Assembly (NCBI GenBank): GCA_934572365.1
Contig: CAKTKX010000104.1
Span: 1 to 5,264 of the forward strand
Length of the DNA stretch: 5,264 nucleotides
Direction of reading: 5' to 3'
Origin: an uncultured Oscillospiraceae bacterium
GTDB taxonomy: Bacteria; Bacillota; Clostridia; Oscillospirales; Oscillospiraceae
Positions 1 to 4,762 of this stretch are shown in pieces. Every line of letters starts with the position of its first letter. The first letter of the stretch is position 1. Under the pieces are notes generated by a model that was given only the letters and a program-made list of their open reading frames with translations, was not told the DNA's origin and searched no databases. The position numbers were made by a program, and so were the translations under genes.

Positions 1-33
1 AATGGAGCGTATCGGTACAGGTACGCTCCATTT
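1..33 (+). terminator. Hairpin terminator of an upstream gene
   Basis: An 11-bp perfect inverted repeat, AATGGAGCGTA (1-11) against TACGCTCCATT (22-32), encloses a 10-nt loop and is followed by a short, impure T run (TTTCTC). This fits an intrinsic terminator for a plus-strand gene that lies left of the window. The T tract is weak and the left flank is cut off. It could also act for minus-strand transcription, which cannot be judged here. Confidence 0.55.
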
Positions 34-48
34 CTCGTGCCAACCGGG

Positions 49-176
49 GCACCCTCTTGGCTCTCCCTCTGGGAGAGCTGTCACCGAAGGTGACTGAGAG
101 GGCTTTGCAGCCTGGTGTTCCCTCTCCGTCTTCGCTTCGCTCAGCCACCTCTCCCACAGGGAGAGGCAAGGGGTGC
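49..176. repeat. Imperfect palindromic intergenic repeat (MITE/REP-like)
   Basis: The ends GCACCC (49-54) and GGGTGC (171-176) are inverted. Each arm holds its own CTCTCCC-nnn-GGGAGAG hairpin (61-77 and 149-165). The inner borders GAGAGGG (96-102) and CCCTCTC (120-126) also pair, leaving a loop at about 103-119. The left arm contains a further hairpin, GTCACC-gaa-GGTGAC (80-94). The right arm instead carries TTCGCTTCGCTCAGCCACC. No open reading frame makes sense across it. From general knowledge, such GGGAGAG-rich palindromes are dispersed non-coding repeats in gut Clostridia. I infer a non-autonomous mobile or REP-like element, and I see no clear target-site duplication. Confidence 0.7.
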
Positions 177-227
177 AGTTCATTATCCCACTAACGTCTA
201 ATGCGCCCCGCATTTTCTTTTCGTTGT

Positions 228-256
228 CACCTTTCGGCCGCCCTGCGCATATTCTG
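228..256 (+). promoter_or_regulatory. Candidate sigma-K/sigma-E-type promoter of the SleC-like operon
   Basis: CACC at 228-231 fits the sigma-K -35 pattern (A/C)AC(A/C). After 16 nt, CATATTCTG at 248-256 fits the -10 pattern CATAnnnTA except for the last base. Read as sigma-E, the same -10 is preceded at 14 nt by TCACCTT, a partial match to the -35 element. The start point would fall near 262, giving a leader of about 17 nt. No good sigma-A promoter is visible between the repeat and the gene. The call is by eye against Bacillus consensus sequences, so it is tentative. Confidence 0.35.
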
Positions 257-263
257 GTAGGAG

Positions 264-281
264 AAAGGAGGGGTCCTGTTG
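264..281 (+). promoter_or_regulatory. Ribosome binding site that decides a TTG start
   Basis: AAAGGAGGGG at 264-273 is a strong Shine-Dalgarno sequence. It lies 5 nt before a TTG codon at 279-281. No ATG or GTG in this frame lies close downstream: the next methionine is residue 37, inside the conserved part of the domain. TTG is therefore the likely start of the first SleC-module gene. Confidence 0.75.
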
Positions 282-659
282 TCAGCTACAGGATACATAC
301 AGGTACGCGCTTACACCAGCACCGCCCGGTTTCCTCTGGAAAACGTGGCCATTGCGGTCACCGCCACCGACGGCACTGCCCTGGCCATGCGCCTGACCGA
401 CCGGAACGGGCTGATTGCCCCCATCGAGCTTCCCGTGCCGGATAAATCCGAAAGCCAGGAGCCGGAAGCCGGGGTAAAGCCCTATACCACCGTAAATCTC
501 TATGCCCGTTTGAAGGGCTATGAGCAGATCGAAGCGGAAAATCTTCAGGTTTTCGCCGAAACCATCACCAATCAGAATCTGGAGATGATTCCCCTGTCGG
601 AGTTCCCGAATCAGTGGGATCAGACGGAAATTTTCAACACGCCTCCCCAAAATCTGTAG
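279..659 (+). CDS. SleC N-terminal (pro-region)-like protein, stand-alone
   Basis: This 126-residue protein resembles the N-terminal pro-region of the clostridial cortex-lytic enzyme SleC, here encoded as a separate gene. Visible signs are an opening beta-strand (GYIQVRAYTS, residues 5-14), then PLENVAIAVT (19-28), a TDRNG turn (40-44), a proline-rich linker (52-68), PYTTVNLYARLKGYE (68-82), and a final strand with NQNLEMIPL (98-106). This is the pattern of a carboxypeptidase-regulatory-like beta-sandwich. There is no signal peptide or membrane segment. It starts with TTG, and its stop overlaps the ribosome binding site of the next gene, so the two are probably translated together. In classical SleC this region is removed by Csp proteases to activate the enzyme. 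A separate copy could act as inhibitor, chaperone or anchor, which is inference. Family assignment is from remembered sequence pattern. Confidence 0.75.
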   Translation: MSATGYIQVRAYTSTARFPLENVAIAVTATDGTALAMRLTDRNGLIAPIELPVPDKSESQEPEAGVKPYTTVNLYARLKGYEQIEAENLQVFAETITNQNLEMIPLSEFPNQWDQTEIFNTPPQNL

Positions 660-669
660 GAGGTAGCCT

Positions 670-1896
670 ATGACCCAAGTCATTCCTTATATCCCGCAGC
701 GGATCACGGTACATCTCGGCGCGCCGTCATCCAACGCCGCCAACGTCACCGTAAGTTTTGCAGACTATGTGAAAAACGTAGCGTCCAGCGAAATTTACCC
801 CACCTGGGAGGAGGCCGCTCTGCGTGCCAACATCCTCGCCATCGTCTCCTTCGCCCTGAACCGGGTGTACACGGAATTTTACCGCAGCCGGGGGTACAAT
901 TTTGATATCACCAGTTCCACCGCCTACGACCAGTTTTTCGTCAACGGGCGCAGCTACTTTACCAACGTCGCCCGGCTGGTGGATGAGCTGTTCGACGACT
1001 ATCTCCGCCGCCCCGGCTTTGTGGAGCCTCTGGCAGCCAAATTCTGCAACGGCACCACCGTCACCTGCGAGGGCTTGAGCCAGTGGGGCAGCCAGAATCT
1101 GGCGCGGCAAGGGTACGACACCGTCCGGATTCTGCGCAGTTACTATGGCAATGTGGAGATTGTGAACAACGCCCCCATCCGGGGCATCACCACCTCCTAC
1201 CCCGGCACCCCTCTGCGCCGGGGAATCACCGGCCCCAGCGTGGTGATCGTGCAGGTGGAGCTGAACCGGATCTCCCAGAACTACCCTGCCATCCCCAAAA
1301 TCCCTCTTGTGGACGGCATTTTCGGCGCGCAGACCGAAGCCGCCGTGCGGAAATTCCAGGAGATCGTCAATCTTGCCGTGGACGGCGTCGTCGGCCGGGA
1401 GACCTGGTATGCCCTTTTGCGCTACTACGTCGCCGTGACCAGTCTCGCGGAGCTGCGCAGTCAGGGACAGCGGTTCTACACCATCTCCTGGGCGATAAGC
1501 CACCCCATTGAGCAGGGCGACCGAGGGGTGAAGGTTGAGCATCTGCAATATATGCTCAGCGTGCTTTCCGCCTACATCCCGGAAATTCCACCCGTCACCA
1601 TAGACGGAATTTACGGCTCCGCTACCCGCAACGCCGTCATCGCCGCCCAGCGCCGGTTCGGTCTGCCAGAAACCGGTATTGTGAATTTCGATACCTGGTA
1701 CGAAATCTACGACCAGTTTTCCGGCATCGAAACCATCGTCTGGCGTGACCCGGAGAATTATCCCTATACCGCCGCCATCATCGGTGGGACGCCGCCCAGA
1801 AACCGGTACGCCCAATCCACCACCCTGACCCAGTTCCCGGGGAATCCTTTGAGCACCGGGAATCAGGATCCCGTAAGACAGGAGGCGCCGCGATGA
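670..1896 (+). CDS. sleC: SleC-like spore cortex-lytic transglycosylase with two peptidoglycan-binding modules
   Basis: This 408-residue protein is predicted to cleave cortex peptidoglycan during germination. Residues about 12-165 form a SpoIID/LytB-type lytic transglycosylase domain. The segment YVKNVASSEIYPTW (33-46) carries the expected catalytic Glu41. ITSSTAYDQFF (80-90) matches the second conserved block, and GLSQWGSQNLARQGY (135-149) matches the SpoIID GxSQWG block, with cysteines at 126 and 133. Two peptidoglycan-binding type 1 modules follow at about 182-253 and 280-347, with signatures VDGIFGAQTEAAVRKFQ and IDGIYGSATRNAVIAAQ and a closing TW. The tail (about 350-408) is proline/glycine-rich with no recognised domain. 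No signal peptide is seen. AGGAGG (658-663) overlaps the previous stop and lies 6 nt before ATG. The pro-region normally fused to SleC is in the preceding gene. Assignment to the SleC family is strong; true orthology to germination SleC is likely but untested. Confidence 0.85.
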   Translation: MTQVIPYIPQRITVHLGAPSSNAANVTVSFADYVKNVASSEIYPTWEEAALRANILAIVSFALNRVYTEFYRSRGYNFDITSSTAYDQFFVNGRSYFTNVARLVDELFDDYLRRPGFVEPLAAKFCNGTTVTCEGLSQWGSQNLARQGYDTVRILRSYYGNVEIVNNAPIRGITTSYPGTPLRRGITGPSVVIVQVELNRISQNYPAIPKIPLVDGIFGAQTEAAVRKFQEIVNLAVDGVVGRETWYALLRYYVAVTSLAELRSQGQRFYTISWAISHPIEQGDRGVKVEHLQYMLSVLSAYIPEIPPVTIDGIYGSATRNAVIAAQRRFGLPETGIVNFDTWYEIYDQFSGIETIVWRDPENYPYTAAIIGGTPPRNRYAQSTTLTQFPGNPLSTGNQDPVRQEAPR

Positions 1897-2423
1897 GACC
1901 GCTATCTTCCTTTGTTGGTCAGCCTATCCGCAGCTTGCAGACCATGCTCCGGGTCATTGCCGAGGATGACCCCACCCATCTGCGCATCGTTCCCGACGGC
2001 ATTTACGGCCCGGAGACCGCCGCCGCCGTCTCCACCTTCCAGCGAAAACACGGTCTGCCGGTGACGGGTGTCACCGATCATGCGACCTGGGAAGCCGTTG
2101 TTGGGGTATACACTCCCGCCCTCGTGCGGATCGACGCCGCCCACCCGGTGGATATCATTATGAATCCCGGCCAGGTTATTCGCCGGGGAGAAAACAACCC
2201 CCATCTGTATCTGGCGCAGGCCATGCTGACGGTACTTGCCGACATTTATAAAAGCGTCGCCGAACCGACCCACTCCGGCATTCTGGACGAACCGACGGTG
2301 GATTCTCTGTCGTCCTTCCAAATTTTATGCGGCCTTCCGATGACCGGGACGCTGGATAAGCATACCTGGAAGCATCTCGCCCTGCATTACCCGTTGGCGA
2401 CGAACCTGAACAATCTTCCCTGA
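1893..2423 (+). CDS. Tandem peptidoglycan-binding-domain protein of the SleC operon
   Basis: This 176-residue protein is built almost entirely of two peptidoglycan-binding type 1 modules. The first, about residues 9-73, has VPDGIYGPETAAAVSTFQ and GLPVTGVTDHATW. The second, about 95-166, is more diverged, with SGILDEPTVDSLSSFQ and GLPMTGTLDKHTW. There is no catalytic domain, signal peptide or membrane segment. Its ATG overlaps the TGA of the transglycosylase gene (ATGA, 1893-1896), and an AGGAGG-type site lies about 6-10 nt upstream, so the two are translationally coupled. The likely role is binding spore cortex or cell-wall glycan and assisting or targeting the lytic enzyme. That role is inferred from domain content and position. 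The first module retains more of the family signature than the second. Confidence 0.85.
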   Translation: MRPLSSFVGQPIRSLQTMLRVIAEDDPTHLRIVPDGIYGPETAAAVSTFQRKHGLPVTGVTDHATWEAVVGVYTPALVRIDAAHPVDIIMNPGQVIRRGENNPHLYLAQAMLTVLADIYKSVAEPTHSGILDEPTVDSLSSFQILCGLPMTGTLDKHTWKHLALHYPLATNLNNLP

Positions 2424-2473
2424 CGGAAAATATGGATAATTTATAAAAATTTTCCTGGAAGGGCTGCGAACCC

Positions 2474-2502
2474 TTGATAAACAGAGATTTTTTGACTATA
2501 AT
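2474..2502 (+). promoter_or_regulatory. Sigma-A promoter of pgsA-like gene
   Basis: TTGATA (2474-2479) and TATAAT (2497-2502) are separated by exactly 17 bp, matching five of six and six of six consensus bases. The start point would be near 2509, giving a leader of about 24 nt before ATG 2533. A GGAGG ribosome binding site lies at 2520-2524. This separates pgsA transcription from the SleC operon. A small inverted repeat, AAGGG/CCCTT (2459-2475), touches the -35 box. Confidence 0.85.
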
Positions 2503-2532
2503 AAAAAACAAACCGTCTCGGAGGAATGATCC

Positions 2533-3114
2533 ATGCACATCAAGGACTGGAAAAAGGAAGTTTTCACCATTCCGAATCTGTTGAGCCTGTTCCGGCTGGC
2601 GCTGATTCCCGTGTATATTTACATCTATCTGGGCGCCACCGAAACCTACCAGTATATCACCGCCGGGACGATCATGGCGGTTTCCTGCCTGACGGATCTG
2701 ATCGACGGAAAGGTCGCCCGGCACTTCAATATGGTCTCCACTCTGGGAAAAATTCTCGACCCCCTGGCGGATAAGATCACCCAGTTCACCCTGACGGTAT
2801 GCCTTTCCCTGAAGCATCCCCAGCTGTTCCCGGTGCTGGCGCTGTTCGTCGTCAAGGAGCTGTTTCAGCTCATCGCGGGGGCGGTGCATCTGAAAAAAGG
2901 AAAGATGCTTCCCGGTGCGCTGATGGCCGGAAAGGTCTGCACCACCGTCCTGTTCGTCAGCCTGATTGCCCTGGTGCTGTTCCCCAACGTGGACAGCGCG
3001 GCAGTGAGCATCATTGCGGCGGTAGACGCGGTTTTTCTGGGCATTTCCTTTGTCAGCTATATTCTGGCGTACTTTGGGAAAAATGCAAAGGTTCAGGATT
3101 TGGAAAGCGAATAA
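2533..3114 (+). CDS. pgsA: CDP-alcohol phosphatidyltransferase, probable phosphatidylglycerophosphate synthase
   Basis: This 193-residue integral membrane enzyme probably transfers the phosphatidyl group from CDP-diacylglycerol to glycerol-3-phosphate, the committed step to phosphatidylglycerol. The full family signature D-x2-DG-x2-AR-x8-G-x3-D-x3-D is present, with Asp55, Asp58, Gly59, Ala62, Arg63, Gly72, Asp76 and Asp80. The preceding FTIPNLLSLFRLALIP (11-26) is the usual opening of PgsA. Hydrophobic segments lie at about 15-33, 41-53, 84-93, 98-118, 133-149 and 156-180. The length is normal for the family. GGAGG lies 8 nt before the ATG. It has its own promoter and terminator, so it appears monocistronic. 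The signature is shared with cardiolipin- and phosphatidylserine-type synthases, so the exact acceptor is less certain than the family. It may be one of several paralogues in the genome. Confidence 0.85.
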   Translation: MHIKDWKKEVFTIPNLLSLFRLALIPVYIYIYLGATETYQYITAGTIMAVSCLTDLIDGKVARHFNMVSTLGKILDPLADKITQFTLTVCLSLKHPQLFPVLALFVVKELFQLIAGAVHLKKGKMLPGALMAGKVCTTVLFVSLIALVLFPNVDSAAVSIIAAVDAVFLGISFVSYILAYFGKNAKVQDLESE

Positions 3115-3121
3115 ACAAATT

Positions 3122-3155
3122 GTCCGTCGGGTGTTCCCGGCGGACGTTCCTTTTT
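3122..3155 (+). terminator. Rho-independent terminator of pgsA
   Basis: A 10-bp stem, GTCCGTCGGG (3122-3131) with CCCGGCGGAC (3136-3145), contains one G-T pair and a 4-nt loop. It is followed by GTTCCTTTTT. It begins 7 nt after the pgsA stop. Confidence 0.9.
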
Positions 3156-3191
3156 CCAAAAACACGCGGCGGCTCTTTTGCGAGCCGCCGC
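3156..3191 (-). terminator. Minus-strand terminator (GC-rich hairpin)
   Basis: GCGGCGGCTC (3166-3175) and GAGCCGCCGC (3182-3191) form a perfect 10-bp stem with a 6-nt loop. Read on the minus strand it is followed by GTGTTTTT, so it should stop leftward transcription. It may end the message of the minus-strand membrane-protein gene at 3374-3787 with a 3' tail of about 180 nt, a separate small RNA, or both. Confidence 0.8.
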
Positions 3192-3300
3192 ACAATGATA
3201 ATTTTCTCTCTCCACGGGACACAGCGTGTCACGGGTACACCGTTGGCTTATCCGCAGATATTTCCACGGCATCGGCTTTCCCCACTGTCTCCGCCTCTGT
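3156..3300 (-). ncRNA. Possible small RNA between two minus-strand signals
   Basis: An extended -10 element (TGG-TATACT, 3315-3307 on the minus strand) lies about 110 nt upstream of the minus-strand terminator at 3191-3156. No convincing reading frame with a ribosome binding site lies between them. A transcript of about 140 nt starting near 3300 is therefore possible. It would contain a GACAC/GTGTC hairpin (3218-3230) flanked by ACGGG on both sides. It does not resemble 6S, SRP, tmRNA or RNase P RNA as far as I can judge. No good -35 box is present at 17 nt. The alternative is that this stretch is simply the 3' untranslated tail of the upstream minus-strand gene. Confidence 0.3.
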
Positions 3301-3306
3301 ACCTAT

Positions 3307-3315
3307 AGTATACCA
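3307..3315 (-). promoter_or_regulatory. Extended -10 promoter-like element, minus strand
   Basis: On the minus strand the sequence reads TGGTATACT, which fits TGn followed by a five-of-six -10 hexamer. The -35 region at 17-18 bp (ACCAAT/CACCAA) is poor. It points toward the gene-free stretch and the terminator at 3191-3156, with no coding gene downstream on that strand before pgsA. Confidence 0.35.
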
Positions 3316-3373
3316 TACTCCCGGCGGCGATTGGTGAAGAAACCTTGAACAGACGCAAAAGATTTTCTTAAAC

Positions 3374-3787
3374 TCAGTTGGGATACACGTTGCTCACCAG
3401 CAGCAGCACCGGCAGTGCAAGGGTGAAAATGCTGATTGCCCAGGGGTACATTGCCTTTCTGGAGCAGAACATCAGCAGCAGACATGCCGCCGTCAGCCCC
3501 AGCGGCCCCATCACCGCCAGCTGACGGCTCACGGTCATGGCAAACTCACCGGTGGATTGCAGATCAAGCCCCACCTGCTCCGGCAGATGCTGACCGTTAT
3601 AGGAAGCCAGCCGAATGGCGGCGTAAATCACCGGGGCGGCCATAATGAACTTTCTCAGCCGGAAGAGCCAGACGCCGATGAGATTGATGACGGAATTGAT
3701 TTTGGACATCACCGTCTTGAACTTCTCAAAGCCGGCGGACTGCACAGCGGCAGTCTGCTTTTCCGCAAATTGACCGGTCTTTCCCAT
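3374..3787 (-). CDS. Small multi-pass membrane protein of unknown function
   Basis: I do not recognise a named family for this 137-residue protein. The start at 3787 is chosen because GGAGG lies 6 nt upstream (plus-strand 3794-3798) and a sigma-A promoter lies just before it. A TTG 87 nt further upstream would lie beyond that promoter. The N-terminal 30 residues (MGKTGQFAEKQTAAVQSAGF and on) are polar and predicted helical. Hydrophobic segments then lie at about 33-42, 47-61, 90-108 and 112-133. A polar stretch at 62-89 (LPEQVGLDLQSTGEF) probably faces one side of the membrane. Basic residues (RLRK, 43-46; SRK, 109-111) lie between segments. It stands alone, divergent from the 52-residue membrane protein at 3952. 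No catalytic motif is visible. Confidence 0.75.
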   Translation of the reverse strand: MGKTGQFAEKQTAAVQSAGFEKFKTVMSKINSVINLIGVWLFRLRKFIMAAPVIYAAIRLASYNGQHLPEQVGLDLQSTGEFAMTVSRQLAVMGPLGLTAACLLLMFCSRKAMYPWAISIFTLALPVLLLVSNVYPN

Positions 3788-3814
3788 AAAATACCTCCGG
3801 GTAACTTTTTCTGT

Positions 3815-3843
3815 ATTATAACATATTTGCCGTTGGGTTGCAA
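3815..3843 (-). promoter_or_regulatory. Sigma-A promoter of the 137-residue membrane protein
   Basis: On the minus strand, TTGCAA (3843-3838) and TATAAT (3820-3815) are 17 bp apart. The -10 is extended by TGT directly before it. The leader is about 22 nt to the ATG at 3787 and includes the GGAGG site. Confidence 0.8.
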
Positions 3844-3892
3844 GACGCCCACATCCGGGATGAAAAAATTTCAAAAAAGCTTAATTAGTCCG

Positions 3893-3922
3893 GTTTATTG
3901 GACAGAACCTTTTGTATACTGT
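3893..3922 (+). promoter_or_regulatory. Weak promoter candidate for the 52-residue membrane protein
   Basis: TATACT at 3915-3920 is a good -10 hexamer, but no -35 box stands at 17 bp. TTGGAC (3898-3903) is only 11 bp away, and TTTATT (3894-3899) is 15 bp away. Read as sigma-E, GTTTATT (3893-3899) and TATACTGT (3915-3922) at 15 nt are partial matches. An inverted GGTT/AACC (3892-3895, 3906-3909) overlaps it and might be an operator. The sigma factor is undecided. Confidence 0.3.
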
Positions 3923-3951
3923 TTTCAGCAAAACAAAAGGAGGCTTTTCCA

Positions 3952-4110
3952 ATGAAACAACACACCTTGTCCCGCCGTTACCGCGAACCCGCCTATCCAA
4001 ACGCCGCCGACAGGCGCTACTTTGTGGAGAAGGCCGTGAACATCGTCACTGCGATTCTTTCCGGGATTGGCTTCGTCAGCGCCATGGTTTTCCTTGCCAC
4101 GATGGGGTAA
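3952..4110 (+). CDS. Small single-pass membrane protein of unknown function
   Basis: This protein has 52 residues. AAAGGAGG (3936-3943) lies 8 nt before the ATG, so the start is well supported. A TTG further upstream at 3898 has no ribosome binding site. The N-terminal half is basic and polar (SRRYREPAYPNAADRRYFVEK, about residues 7-27). The C-terminal half is one hydrophobic helix (about 28-50, VNIVTAILSGIGFVSAMVFL) ending at the membrane, so an N-in orientation with almost no tail outside is expected. The domain is not recognised. Its stop codon directly abuts the stop codon of the convergent metallophosphoesterase gene, and no terminator separates them. Codon use and binding site suggest a real small gene. 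Confidence 0.7.
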   Translation: MKQHTLSRRYREPAYPNAADRRYFVEKAVNIVTAILSGIGFVSAMVFLATMG

Positions 4111-4596
4111 TTATAAATCCGACTCCATGAGAATCCGGCAGGAAACGATTTTCCGGTTCTCCACTTGGATAAGGCCGACTGTTCCCCCGCCGTAGCCGCA
4201 GCTGCCAGGGTTCAGAATCCAAAGGCCGTCCGGCCCCCGGCGGCAGTCGGCCTGGTGGGTGTGTCCGTACAGCACCGCATCCACCCGGCTGGCGCGGGCG
4301 TCCTTCAGCAGAGCGCCCAGCCCCATTTTCACATTGTGCCTGTGTCCGTGGGTCATGAAAAGATTCACGCCAAACACGGGCTGCACCAGCGTCTCCGGCT
4401 GCCAGGAGGGGCAGCGAAACCGGTCGCAGTTTCCCGGCACCTGGTAAAATGGAGTATCCGGGTTTTCCCCGCGGATGACTACGCCGTCGTCAAAAAAGTC
4501 CCCCAAATGGATGATCGCGTCGGGCTTCACCGATTCCACGCATTGCCGCATAAACTTCAGCGCAGAATGGGAATCCGACAGCACCAGAATTTTCAT
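4111..4596 (-). CDS. YfcE/MJ0936-type metallophosphoesterase
   Basis: This 161-residue cytoplasmic phosphodiesterase has a calcineurin-like fold with a dinuclear metal centre. All expected metal ligands are visible: Asp8 and His10 in SDSH (7-10), Asp33 in HLGD (30-33), Asn56 in GNCD (55-58), His83 in THGH (82-85), and His112 and His114 in GHTH (111-114). NPGS (129-132) closes the domain. The length matches the small YfcE/MJ0936 group, which hydrolyses model phosphodiesters in vitro. The natural substrate is unknown. GGGAG lies 4 nt before the ATG, a little close, with AAAGGCGG just upstream as an alternative. An extended -10 promoter lies at 4643-4635. It ends stop-to-stop against the 52-residue membrane protein gene, with no visible terminator between them. 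It is often annotated yfcE, but paralogues are common, so no symbol is given. Confidence 0.9.
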   Translation of the reverse strand: MKILVLSDSHSALKFMRQCVESVKPDAIIHLGDFFDDGVVIRGENPDTPFYQVPGNCDRFRCPSWQPETLVQPVFGVNLFMTHGHRHNVKMGLGALLKDARASRVDAVLYGHTHQADCRRGPDGLWILNPGSCGYGGGTVGLIQVENRKIVSCRILMESDL

Positions 4597-4634
4597 ATCG
4601 CTCCCGCCTTTATCCCTTAGTTTGTCTTGCTGGG

Positions 4635-4643
4635 ATTATATCA
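4635..4643 (-). promoter_or_regulatory. Extended -10 promoter of the metallophosphoesterase gene
   Basis: The minus strand reads TGATATAAT, a perfect -10 hexamer with the TGn extension. The -35 position at 17 bp (AGCAAA) is poor, as is usual for extended -10 promoters. The leader to ATG 4596 would be about 30 nt. Confidence 0.7.
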
Positions 4644-4698
4644 TACATTGGCAGGTTTTGCTATGTGCTTTCGTCAAAAATTGCCGCTGATTTTTGTG

Positions 4699-4727
4699 TA
4701 CATTTTTTCCTGGGGACGCATATGCTA
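4699..4727 (+). promoter_or_regulatory. Candidate sigma-K/sigma-E-type promoter of the 4763/4990 gene pair
   Basis: CATATGCTA (4719-4727) is a complete match to the sigma-K -10 pattern CATAnnnTA. TACA (4699-4702), 16 nt upstream, matches (A/C)AC(A/C) at three of four bases. As a sigma-E site, GTACATT (4698-4704) with a 14-nt spacer is also a partial match. A competing sigma-A reading is TGC-TATAGC (4723-4731), an extended but imperfect -10. The leader would be about 30 nt before ATG 4763. Confidence 0.4.
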
Positions 4728-4762
4728 TAGCAGAAGTTTCACCACCCCAGGGAGGTAAGCCT

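Noticed and set aside
660..669. Frameshift or sequencing error splitting a fused SleC gene
   Set aside because: The second gene has its own AGGAGG and ATG at ideal spacing, and its protein starts with a natural N-terminus. The split therefore looks genuine.
727..1815. Long open frame on the minus strand opposite the SleC-like gene
   Set aside because: It is antisense to a gene with intact catalytic and binding motifs. It encodes Gly/Val/Asp-rich low-complexity sequence with no domain, and it is explained by GC-rich codon use of the real gene.
2425..2455. Inverted repeat GGAAAAT/ATTTTCC just after the third SleC-operon gene as a terminator
   Set aside because: The stem is only 7 bp and AT-rich, the loop is 17 nt, and no T run follows. 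The operon may end here by another route, but the hairpin is too weak to call.
2176..3222. Long minus-strand open frame across pgsA, its promoter and its terminator
   Set aside because: It crosses a clear promoter, terminator and two real genes. Its product is Gln/Arg/Gly-rich without any recognisable domain.
3788..3874. Upstream TTG extension of the 137-residue membrane protein
   Set aside because: It would begin upstream of the extended -10 promoter at 3820-3815. The ATG at 3787 has GGAGG 6 nt before it.
3898..3951. Upstream TTG extension of the 52-residue membrane protein, and a TTGGAC/TATACT promoter
   Set aside because: The TTG has no ribosome binding site while the ATG at 3952 has an excellent one. 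The proposed boxes are only 11 bp apart, too close for sigma-A.
4165..4620. Plus-strand open frame opposite the metallophosphoesterase
   Set aside because: It is a shadow of a gene with all metal-binding motifs intact. It has no ribosome binding site and no recognisable domain.
4694..4762. Upstream TTG start for the 76-residue protein
   Set aside because: No Shine-Dalgarno sequence precedes it and it lies upstream of the probable promoter -10 box. ATG 4763 has AGGGAGG at proper distance.
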